A DNA stretch of 64,000 bases from positions 444,610 to 508,609 of the forward strand of contig NZ_JAFMTQ010000001.1 of assembly GCF_026126405.1 (NCBI RefSeq). Direction: 5' to 3'. Made by a program: the position numbers and the translations under genes. This document shows positions 1 to 6,553 of this stretch, piece by piece; within the stretch, counting starts at the first letter, position 1, and every line of letters starts with the position of its first letter. This stretch comes from Aureitalea sp. L0-47 (GTDB lineage: Bacteria > Bacteroidota > Bacteroidia > Flavobacteriales > Flavobacteriaceae). The notes beneath the pieces are model-generated. The model was given only the letters and a program-made list of their open reading frames with translations, was not told the DNA's origin and did no database searches.

Positions 1-70
1 AGCTTTTTTCATCGAAATTTAATTAAGGATATGAGCGATTTTGTGCTTAGCGATAGTAATTTTTTGAGAG

Positions 71-102
71 AGAAGGCGGAAGTAATGTCACTTCCGCCTT
101 CT
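71..102. other. Perfect 13-bp inverted repeat downstream of nosZ
   Basis: Arms at 71-83 and 90-102 are exact reverse complements around a 6-base loop. It lies 54 bases beyond the nosZ stop. Neither strand has a clear T-run right after the stem, so it is not a textbook intrinsic terminator; it could end or process the nos transcript before downstream nos genes that lie outside the window. The rest of 1-155 shows nothing that I can assign. Confidence 0.5.
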
Positions 103-155
103 TGGAAATATGGTATTAATCACTAATCAATAGATATTTCCATATCAAAAACAAT

Positions 156-2114
156 CTAATCTTCACCTAGCGACCATGAAAGTTCGATATTGCTAGATGC
201 TGGTGATACCCGCACATACCCTTGCATTTCCTGGTGTAGTGCGGAACAGAAATCGGTACAATAGAATGGCCAAACTCCAACTTTCTTTGGTTCCCAAAGT
301 GATGTTTTAGTTTGCCCTGGCATAATAAGTATTTCTGATGTGTTCTGACCAATCATCGAGAATCCGTGAGGAACATCGAAATCCTGTTCGTGGTTAGTTA
401 TATGGAAGTACACTTTGTCACCGACTTTAATTCCTTCGATATTGTCTGGAGTAAAGTGGCTTCTGATGGTGCTCATATAAATATGTACCACGTTTCCGTC
501 ACGTTCTACTCTTGCTTCCGATGGATTTGTAACCGCATACGGGTGTTTGTTTTCATCCAGACGATAGATCTTCTGTGAATTGGAGGCCAACAACTCCGCC
601 GGACATCCTGCTGCATAATGAGGTTCACCATGGGTTGGGAAATCATAGATCAATTGCATTTTATCGCCCGAGATGTCATATATCTGCGCTGAGTGTTCCA
701 TTTCCGGTCCAGTTGGCAGATAACGGTCCTTTGTGATCTTATTCATGGCAACAACATATTTACCAAATGGCTTACGAGAGTTACCTCCAGGAATCATCAA
801 GTGTCCAACAGAGTAATACGTTGGTTTCCTATCGATGACTTCCCAGGTTCCCAATTCCCATTTTACAACTTCAGAAGAGATGAAGAATGTAGTGTAAGCG
901 TTGCCCTTGCCGTCAAATTCGGTATGCAATGGGCCTAATCCGCCACTTTTAACTACACCCGCCATCACATCCTCGTATTGGAGAATAGGAATACCGTAGG
1001 CTTCACCGTCAAACTTCTTGTTTGCTATGGCGTCCAGCATTTTGGTAAAGGAGTGGATCGTAAGATCTGCTGAGAGTTTACCGGCTCCGATTATATATTC
1101 ACCGGATGGGTCAACATCACATCCGTGAGGGGATTTCGGAGTTGGAAGGAAGAAAACGGCATCAGGAACTTTTGTAGGATCCACCGTTAAAACTTCATTT
1201 TTCATAGTGGAAGTTCCGGTATGAGTATGCTCATCATACACATTGTGAGCATAGTTTGTGGCCATCTTGGTGCCACCACCGTTATTCACATACTCTTCTA
1301 TCTTTTTCCAGTTAATTGCCGCGATAAAATCCTTGTCGTTTTGCGACGAATTCACTTCCATAAGTGAATTAGCCTCCTCCGTATTATAAGTACTGAAAAA
1401 ATGCCACCCGTGAGATTCTCCTCTTCCGGGGTGGGACAGGTCATAATTGAAACCTGGCATCATCACTTGAAATTTCAGGTCCATCCGACCATTTTCAGGA
1501 TCTACGCTTATAAAGCTCAATGCACCTTTGAAGTTCCCTTTGTATTCTTTAATCGACATGTCCCTTTGTGGAACAGGAACAGAAAAACGCGTTCCCGCTA
1601 TCACATATTCTGTATTCTCTGTAATAAAAGCAGAACTGTGATTACCGGCACTGTTAGGGATCTCAATGATCTCTTCGGTTTCGAATGTTTTCAGGCTTAC
1701 GCGTGCGATCCTGGGAGTATTGTTCCCGTTTACGAAGATCCAACGACCATCAAGTTCACCGTTTGTTTGTGAAATGTCAGGGTGGTGAAGGTCATCCCAG
1801 GGGATAAATCCGTGAGAGGTATTCAACATTGGTTTGGTTTCTTCTGAATATCCGTACCCAGACGTAGGGAATTGTGAGAATACCGGAATTTCCTTGAACA
1901 TTCTTCCGGATGGTAATCCGTAAACAGTAAGGTTTCCACTGTACCCTCCGGATAGGAAGGCGTAGAATTCATCTTGTTCTCCCGGAGCAACATATACTTT
2001 TTCTGCTGCACTGGAAGACAATGCTCCATTACCTGAATTAGTGCCCTGATTACACCCTGCCAGCATTACGGCAAGAGCCACTAGGCTGCCAAATAAATAT
2101 TTAATTTTCTTCAT
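156..2114 (-). CDS. nosZ: Nitrous-oxide reductase, Sec-dependent clade II type lipoprotein
   Basis: Reduces N2O to N2 in the periplasm, the last step of denitrification. The 652-residue protein starts with a lipoprotein signal peptide (lipobox LAGC, Cys21) and no twin-arginine motif, as in clade II NosZ. The N-terminal two thirds is a beta-propeller rich in the His motifs that bind the CuZ cluster (for example DLHHPD, HPGRGESHGWHFF, SPHGCD, GPLHTEFDG). The C-terminal cupredoxin domain has the CuA ligand set C619-x3-C623-x3-H627-x2-M630 plus an upstream His in DVPHGF. It is the third gene of a leftward operon after cytochrome c and a fasciclin protein, 21 bases from the latter. Maturation genes (nosL, nosDFY) would be expected beyond the left edge. 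Identification is firm. Confidence 0.97.
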   Translation of the reverse strand: MKKIKYLFGSLVALAVMLAGCNQGTNSGNGALSSSAAEKVYVAPGEQDEFYAFLSGGYSGNLTVYGLPSGRMFKEIPVFSQFPTSGYGYSEETKPMLNTSHGFIPWDDLHHPDISQTNGELDGRWIFVNGNNTPRIARVSLKTFETEEIIEIPNSAGNHSSAFITENTEYVIAGTRFSVPVPQRDMSIKEYKGNFKGALSFISVDPENGRMDLKFQVMMPGFNYDLSHPGRGESHGWHFFSTYNTEEANSLMEVNSSQNDKDFIAAINWKKIEEYVNNGGGTKMATNYAHNVYDEHTHTGTSTMKNEVLTVDPTKVPDAVFFLPTPKSPHGCDVDPSGEYIIGAGKLSADLTIHSFTKMLDAIANKKFDGEAYGIPILQYEDVMAGVVKSGGLGPLHTEFDGKGNAYTTFFISSEVVKWELGTWEVIDRKPTYYSVGHLMIPGGNSRKPFGKYVVAMNKITKDRYLPTGPEMEHSAQIYDISGDKMQLIYDFPTHGEPHYAAGCPAELLASNSQKIYRLDENKHPYAVTNPSEARVERDGNVVHIYMSTIRSHFTPDNIEGIKVGDKVYFHITNHEQDFDVPHGFSMIGQNTSEILIMPGQTKTSLWEPKKVGVWPFYCTDFCSALHQEMQGYVRVSPASSNIELSWSLGED

Positions 2115-2135
2115 TGTGATATTTTTTGATTAGTG

Positions 2136-2711
2136 TTAATTAGACGGTGGCAAGATCACTGCATCAACGACATGCACTATACCATTACCGGCAGGTACGC
2201 TTGCTACAATTTTTGCTCCTCCTACATATACGTCACCATCTTTAACTTCAACGGTGGTATTCAGGTCACTTGCCTGACCAAGTTTTTTGAACTTTTTGAG
2301 AAAATCCTTTGAATAATTACCGGGAGTTACGTGATGCTTTAGGATCTTAGCTAGTGTCTCTTTATTTTCAGGTTTCAAAAGGTTTTCAACTGTGCCCTCT
2401 GGAAGGGCATCGAAAGCTGCATTGGTAGGAGCAAAAACCATTAATGGTCCTGCATTCACCAAAGCATTCTCAAGGTCAGCAGCCTGTACAGCCGCAACCA
2501 GGGTGGTATGATCTGGCGAACCAATGGCAATTTGTAATACATTAGGCACCGACTCATCGTCCTCGATAAAGGCCTGTCCTTGCTCTTTAATTTCCGAAGT
2601 TGTGGTTGTATTTGTCTCAGTAGAATCTTTTTTGGTCTCGTTCTGACATCCGAAAAATAATAATAGAGCAAAACAAGCACCTAGTGCAATGTTAAGATTA
2701 GTTGTTTTCAT
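2136..2711 (-). CDS. Fasciclin (FAS1) domain lipoprotein in nos operon
   Basis: A 191-residue lipoprotein with signal peptide and lipobox FFGC (Cys22), a short Thr/Glu-rich linker, then one FAS1 domain (about residues 55-190) with the typical H1 and H2 stretches (LVNAGPLMVFAPTNAAF and GNGIVHVVDAVILPP). FAS1 domains usually mediate adhesion or protein contacts; no enzymatic residues are visible. It is sandwiched between the cytochrome c gene (11 bases upstream) and nosZ (21 bases downstream), so it is almost certainly co-transcribed with them. I infer a periplasmic scaffold or docking role for the cytochrome/NosZ pair, which is not proven by sequence. Confidence 0.9.
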   Translation of the reverse strand: MKTTNLNIALGACFALLLFFGCQNETKKDSTETNTTTTSEIKEQGQAFIEDDESVPNVLQIAIGSPDHTTLVAAVQAADLENALVNAGPLMVFAPTNAAFDALPEGTVENLLKPENKETLAKILKHHVTPGNYSKDFLKKFKKLGQASDLNTTVEVKDGDVYVGGAKIVASVPAGNGIVHVVDAVILPPSN

Positions 2712-2722
2712 AATATATTTTG

Positions 2723-3235
2723 CTATAAGGTTCTGAAATATTCTAGTATGTCTCTGGCCTGTTCAAATGTCATGCTCTGATTCGCCATAGCCGCCCCATT
2801 GAATTCTACAAGAAGGTCTTTGGCGCAGCGATCCTGTTCTACCATTAACTGTGGGTCTAGTATCATGTTCATGATCCATTCCGGACTTCTTCGTTCCATG
2901 ATACCCTTGGGAGAAGGACCAATAAAGCGCTTGTCAGTTTTATGGCAGGCGGTACAGTTAGTTTTAAATATTTCTGCACCTCGTGCTGCCATTTCCTGGT
3001 TGATTTCCGGATCTAGAGGGAGGTCCTTAACCTCTCCTACACCTTTATTGTCCAGTGTGATTCGCTCCGAAGCCGGTACTTCGTCGGAGGCCGAACCGGA
3101 CTTCTCGGGTTCTTTTTGCACCTCCTTCTTAGTGCTGCTTAACTTAATTTTATCGTCTTTTTTTTCTTCCTTGCCCCCACAACTAAGTAGTAAGGCTGCA
3201 AAAAAGAGTAACAGTAGTTTAATAGGTAGTTTCAT
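2723..3235 (-). CDS. Monohaem cytochrome c lipoprotein, probable NosZ electron donor
   Basis: A 170-residue lipoprotein (lipobox LLSC, Cys19) with a charged Lys/Glu-rich linker (residues 21-55) and a C-terminal class I cytochrome c domain. The haem site is C94-T-A-C97-H98; Met150 or Met154 in the stretch AAMANQSM is the likely sixth ligand. It opens the leftward operon with the fasciclin protein and nosZ, which fits a donor of electrons to the CuA site of NosZ. The start follows a candidate Bacteroidetes -7 box at 3262-3269 by 27 bases. Confidence 0.92.
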   Translation of the reverse strand: MKLPIKLLLLFFAALLLSCGGKEEKKDDKIKLSSTKKEVQKEPEKSGSASDEVPASERITLDNKGVGEVKDLPLDPEINQEMAARGAEIFKTNCTACHKTDKRFIGPSPKGIMERRSPEWIMNMILDPQLMVEQDRCAKDLLVEFNGAAMANQSMTFEQARDILEYFRTL

Positions 3236-3261
3236 ATTAGATTGTGTTTGATTTTAAAGCT

Positions 3262-3269
3262 CAAAAGTA
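3262..3269 (-). promoter_or_regulatory. Candidate -7 box for nos operon (TACTTTTG)
   Basis: On the minus strand this reads TACTTTTG, matching the Bacteroidetes -7 consensus TAnnTTTG. It would place transcription start near 3256, about 20 bases before the cytochrome c start codon. A good -33 TTTG was not found at the ideal spacing, as is common at activator-dependent promoters. Confidence 0.5.
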
Positions 3270-3304
3270 TTCCCTGGGAGGCTGAGAAAAAATGACAATT
3301 ATCA

Positions 3305-3332
3305 TATAAAAAGATAATTTTATCTTTTTATA
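3305..3332. promoter_or_regulatory. 13-bp inverted repeat, candidate operator of the Rrf2-type regulator
   Basis: Arms TATAAAAAGATAA (3305-3317) and TTATCTTTTTATA (3320-3332) are exact reverse complements separated by TT. The element is in the 135-bp divergent region between cytochrome c/nosZ and the Rrf2 gene. It ends 7 bases before the -7 box of the Rrf2 gene (so it would cover its -33 region) and lies about 50-75 bases upstream of the nos start. This suits autorepression plus control of nos. Confidence 0.65.
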
Positions 3333-3338
3333 ATTATC

Positions 3339-3346
3339 TATATTTG
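3339..3346 (+). promoter_or_regulatory. -7 box for Rrf2 regulator gene (TATATTTG)
   Basis: Exact match to TAnnTTTG, 25 bases upstream of the ATG at 3371, immediately downstream of the inverted repeat. Confidence 0.6.
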
Positions 3347-3370
3347 TTTCCTCTGAATATCATTTAAGGA

Positions 3371-3769
3371 ATGTTAGCTAATTCGTCCAAATATGCCGTT
3401 AAAGCGGTGCGATACTTAGTCAATAATGCGTCCGGCTCATCCAAGCAGTCTGTAAAGGATATTGCAGGTGAAATTGACGTGCCAAAACCCTTTTTATCCA
3501 AGTTGCTTCAGCAGTTGTCTTCTAAGAACCTGATATCCTCTACCAAAGGTCCTGGAGGGGGGTTTTACATCACCGATGAACAGATGGAACATTCGATTTT
3601 GAATGTAATTGTTGAAGTGGAAGGTAAGGACAGGTTAAAACAATGTGCCCTGAACCTGGAAAATTGTGATGATATTAATCCCTGTTGCATTCATCACCTT
3701 ATTGCTAAACAGAAAGAAGCATTGCACAGGGCATATTTTGAAATAAAGATCAAAGACCTGAAATCTTAG
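3371..3769 (+). CDS. Rrf2 family transcriptional regulator, NsrR-like
   Basis: A 132-residue Rrf2 protein: winged helix-turn-helix at about residues 8-65 with the family signature (VKDIAGEIDVPKPFLSKLLQQL, then the GGGF wing), and a dimerisation helix. Three cysteines expected for an Fe-S cluster are present: C92-x6-C99-x5-C105, with an extra C106. NsrR, the NO-sensing member, binds its cluster through a similar three-Cys set. It is divergent from the cytochrome c/fasciclin/nosZ operon with an inverted repeat in between, so I infer it controls that operon in response to NO or redox state. The exact subfamily is uncertain; IscR-like or RsrR-like sensing is an alternative. Confidence 0.85.
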   Translation: MLANSSKYAVKAVRYLVNNASGSSKQSVKDIAGEIDVPKPFLSKLLQQLSSKNLISSTKGPGGGFYITDEQMEHSILNVIVEVEGKDRLKQCALNLENCDDINPCCIHHLIAKQKEALHRAYFEIKIKDLKS

Positions 3770-3827
3770 TTCCAATGTTTCCAAATTCGTAAAAGCGCAT
3801 TACATTCGTGTTTAATTTTCCTTCACC

Positions 3828-4724
3828 ATGACGGATGTAACCATTCTTACCGATAGGCGCTATTATCTTCCGAAGAAAATTACACCTTACATCCGGAATA
3901 TCCTGGATGAGTCTAACCTCCTGAAAGACGCTCTTGAACAATGCGGTCTAACTGTAGAGCGAACCTATTGGGACAACCCCGATTACAACTGGTCGCAGAC
4001 GAGGGCCGTGGTGTTCAGAACGGTGTGGGACTATTTTGAGCGTATCGATGAGTTCAGGGAGTGGCTTGTGAAAGTAAATTCAAAAACAAAGCTGATCAAT
4101 TCCTTAAACCTTGTAGAATGGAATATAGACAAGCATTATTTAAGAGACTTGAAGGGTAATGGGATCGATATTGTACCCACTGTGTTTGTAGATTCAGGCT
4201 CCTATCGGTCGCTGGTAAACGTTTGTGCGGAAACCGGTTGGAAACACATCGTGATCAAACCGGCAGTCTCGGGAGCCGCCTTTCATACCTACAAGATCAC
4301 CAAAGAAGAGATTCCTACCAGGGAAACACTGTTCAAAAAACTGGTTTCCGAAAGAGATATGCTTGTACAACCTTTTATCTCAACTATTCCAGACAGGGGA
4401 GAGGCTTCTTTGATGGTTTTCAACGGTGAGTATACACATGCCATTCTAAAGAAGGCCAAGCCAGGCGACTTCAGGGTGCAGGACGATTTTGGCGGTACAG
4501 TGCATCCCTATACCCCAACTAAGTCGGAAATAGAATTTGCCAATTCGGTCTTTGCCGCATGCGACGAATTACCTGCCTATGGGCGAGCAGATATCGTTTG
4601 GGATGAGGCGGGGAATCATTTGCTTTCGGAGCTAGAGATCATCGAACCCGAATTGTGGATCAGGAATCACCCGCCTGCCGCTGTTCCTTTTGCTGAAGGG
4701 ATCAAACGAAGGCTGGAATCATAG
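3828..4724 (+). CDS. ATP-grasp ligase, glutathione-synthetase/DcsG-like
   Basis: A 298-residue ATP-grasp enzyme. The N-terminal part carries the stretch VFRTVWDYFER and later NSLNLVEWNIDKHYL, both typical of the RimK/glutathione-synthetase-like group that includes O-ureido-D-serine cyclo-ligase DcsG. The ATP-binding core follows (HIVIKPAVSGAA; LVQPFI), and the Mg-binding end is ADIVWDEAGNHLLSELEIIEPELW. The enzyme should join a carboxylate to an amine or thiol using ATP; its substrate cannot be read from sequence. The stop codon overlaps the end of the convergent M23 peptidase gene by 6 bases. Confidence 0.8.
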   Translation: MTDVTILTDRRYYLPKKITPYIRNILDESNLLKDALEQCGLTVERTYWDNPDYNWSQTRAVVFRTVWDYFERIDEFREWLVKVNSKTKLINSLNLVEWNIDKHYLRDLKGNGIDIVPTVFVDSGSYRSLVNVCAETGWKHIVIKPAVSGAAFHTYKITKEEIPTRETLFKKLVSERDMLVQPFISTIPDRGEASLMVFNGEYTHAILKKAKPGDFRVQDDFGGTVHPYTPTKSEIEFANSVFAACDELPAYGRADIVWDEAGNHLLSELEIIEPELWIRNHPPAAVPFAEGIKRRLES

Positions 4725-5435
4725 TTCCTTAGCCGAGGGTAAGTATTCTTCGAAAATCAGGTCGGGATTCGGACATAATTTCGTCCATCTGTCCAATTCC
4801 GAAGGAAAAGCAACCCCATTAAAATTCTCGGTATTCCCCAGAAGGTCCGTGATCAACTGAAAATGCAGATGCGGCACCCAATGTCCGTTTTCATTTTCAT
4901 CACCAATAAAGCCGATCTGCTCTCCTTTCTTCACTTCGCTATTTGCAGGTGAAAGTGACAGGGAGGAACCACTCAAATGCCCGTAAAGCGTATAGAACGC
5001 GCCCAAATCCAGCTCGTGTTTCAGTACCAGAGTCGGACCGTAGTCCTTGTGAATATCGTTGTTATGTGAAATAACCACTTTTCCATCGAAAGGTGCATGA
5101 ACTGGTGTTCCTGCCGGGATCCAGAAGTCTGTACCCAGGTGAATGTTCCGGTATTCGGTGGTTCCATTGACCGTGCGTTCGAATGCAGGGGTGTTGTAGA
5201 AGGCACGTTGTTCCAGATAACCATTGGCTAGTAGTGCTCCGTGGTTTTCTTTCTGAAATAGTTCGAGACGTTTTGATGCTTTTTCAAGATCTTCATGGTC
5301 GGGGTCATCTTCGAAGAAACCTCCCGAAATACTCATGTTGGGCGCTACGACTCTGTCAAAAGATAAAGTTGGGAATACAATATCTAGTGATATCTTTTTA
5401 GGGGATACTATCATATTCATTTTTGTAGATTGCAA
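4719..5435 (-). CDS. M23 family metallopeptidase, no signal peptide
   Basis: A 238-residue LytM/M23 domain protein. The zinc site is visible: H99-x3-D103 in HLGTDFWIPAGTPV, Y-G-H153, and H189-L-H191 in PHLHFQ. Classic M23 enzymes cut peptidoglycan cross-links, but this protein has no evident signal peptide or membrane anchor, so it may be cytoplasmic. Met6 or Met8 are alternative starts. It faces the ATP-grasp gene tail to tail with a 6-base overlap, and its start lies 43 bases from repeated element (a) of the H-NOX operon. Confidence 0.85.
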   Translation of the reverse strand: MQSTKMNMIVSPKKISLDIVFPTLSFDRVVAPNMSISGGFFEDDPDHEDLEKASKRLELFQKENHGALLANGYLEQRAFYNTPAFERTVNGTTEYRNIHLGTDFWIPAGTPVHAPFDGKVVISHNNDIHKDYGPTLVLKHELDLGAFYTLYGHLSGSSLSLSPANSEVKKGEQIGFIGDENENGHWVPHLHFQLITDLLGNTENFNGVAFPSELDRWTKLCPNPDLIFEEYLPSAKEL

Positions 5436-5477
5436 TATGCGCTGTGGTATTCTTTACTATTTGCCGAACTAAAACTT

Positions 5478-5511
5478 CCATTCGTCTACACATAAGTGCT
5501 ATTAATCGAAA
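5478..5511 (+). promoter_or_regulatory. Repeated element (a), putative LytTR site upstream of H-NOX operon
   Basis: Core CCATTCGTCTACA at 5478-5490 and a second half-site ATTAATCGAAA at 5501-5511, starting 21 bp after the first ATTCGTC. The core is identical to that of element (b) at 11803. Direct half-sites two helical turns apart are the known architecture of LytTR-domain sites. It lies upstream of the operon encoding the LytTR regulator, suggesting autoregulation. Confidence 0.7.
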
Positions 5512-5560
5512 GAAAAGCGTCGGGCAGCTCTTGGTAATCGTTATTCCGTAAAAATAATGG

Positions 5561-5568
5561 CATTTTTG
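5561..5568 (+). promoter_or_regulatory. Candidate -7 box of H-NOX operon (CATTTTTG)
   Basis: Near match to TAnnTTTG, 19 bases before the TTG start codon at 5588. It lies 81 bp from element (a), 21-22 bp (about two helical turns) more than the 59-60 bp seen at the other three elements. Confidence 0.4.
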
Positions 5569-5587
5569 TAAATAAAACAAGCCAATT

Positions 5588-6004
5588 TTGAAACTAAAAT
5601 CGTTAACAGTATTATTGATCGAAGATGACCAGATCGAGGTTATGAAGTTGAAGCGAAGCATTAAGCAACTGGGACATACTCATAAAGTGGTTGAAGCCAA
5701 AAATGGGGAAGATGCGTTACAGCAACTAACCTCGGGGAATGTTCTGCCCGATATCATTTTACTCGATCTAAATATGCCAAAAATCAACGGGATTGAATTC
5801 CTCAAAATCTTAAAGGAAGACGCCAAATTACGTTATATTCCAACTGTAATTCTTACAACTTCAGAGAACCGGACCGATTTATTGGCTTGTTATGAGGTTG
5901 GGATAGCGGGCTATATTTTGAAACCTCTGAAATATGAAGATTATTTAAAAAAAATAGATTGTACCTTGCAGTACTGGAGCGTTAATGAATTAATAAGTAA
6001 CTAA
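5588..6004 (+). CDS. Stand-alone response regulator receiver, TTG start
   Basis: A 138-residue single-domain receiver of CheY type with no output domain. Visible sites are the acidic pair D13/D14, phosphoacceptor D60 (LLDLNMP), Thr90/91 and K112 (LKPL). Translation must start at the TTG at 5588: the first ATG (5642) would remove the first beta strand and the acidic pocket. It is the first gene of the five-gene H-NOX operon, and its stop directly abuts the H-NOX start. As in the Shewanella and Vibrio H-NOX networks, a receiver without output may act as phosphate sink or bind another protein. Confidence 0.9.
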   Translation: MKLKSLTVLLIEDDQIEVMKLKRSIKQLGHTHKVVEAKNGEDALQQLTSGNVLPDIILLDLNMPKINGIEFLKILKEDAKLRYIPTVILTTSENRTDLLACYEVGIAGYILKPLKYEDYLKKIDCTLQYWSVNELISN

Positions 6005-6553
6005 ATGAAGGGTATAATATTTACAGAGTTCCTGGACCTGGTAGAGACCAAATTTGGGATCGAAATGGTAGATAAAATTATTTCGCAATCGGAGCTTGAA
6101 TCCGGAGGAGTATACACATCGGTTGGCACTTACGATTTCGGTGAAATGCTTCAGTTAGTAACACATCTTAGCAACAATACGGATATCGCTCCGGACGACC
6201 TTCTTCTTGTGTACGGAGAACATTTATTTAGTGCACTCCGGAAAAGTTATCCAGAACTTATAGAAAGCTATAAGAACCCATTGGATCTCCTCGCCTCCAT
6301 AGAGAATCATATTCATATCGAAGTTCGGAAGATCTACCCTGATGCGGAACTTCCTACATTCGAGGTTCTCGAACGCACGGAAGACAAACTTGTTTTACTG
6401 TATAAGTCCAGCAGAGCCTTGTATAGCCTTGGCCTCGGTCTTATGCAGGAAACATTTGCCCATTTCAACACAACCTACAATATCGAAATGCAGAAATTGA
6501 ACGAAGAGGGAACTGAAGTTCGATATTCTATTCTAAGCCATGCAGTCCAATGA
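6005..6553 (+). CDS. H-NOX haem nitric-oxide sensor
   Basis: A 182-residue haem-NO-binding (H-NOX/HNOB) domain protein of usual length. Proximal haem ligand is H104 in HIHIEVRKIYPDA (aligned with His102 of the Thermoanaerobacter protein), and the haem-propionate motif YxSxR is Y133-K-S135-S-R137. The place of the O2-stabilising distal Tyr140 of the Thermoanaerobacter protein is Leu142 here, and residue 9 is Phe, so the pocket should favour NO over O2. The gene starts at the base after the receiver stop and overlaps the downstream histidine kinase by 14 bases. In characterised systems ligand-bound H-NOX inhibits or activates its partner kinase by direct contact; the adjacent PAS kinase is the evident partner. 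Confidence 0.93.
   Translation: MKGIIFTEFLDLVETKFGIEMVDKIISQSELESGGVYTSVGTYDFGEMLQLVTHLSNNTDIAPDDLLLVYGEHLFSALRKSYPELIESYKNPLDLLASIENHIHIEVRKIYPDAELPTFEVLERTEDKLVLLYKSSRALYSLGLGLMQETFAHFNTTYNIEMQKLNEEGTEVRYSILSHAVQ

Noticed and set aside
1-126. Plus-strand frame open from the window edge to a TAA at 124-126
   Set aside because: Only 41 codons, no recognisable motif, and a perfect hairpin at 71-102 lies within it; too little to call a gene.
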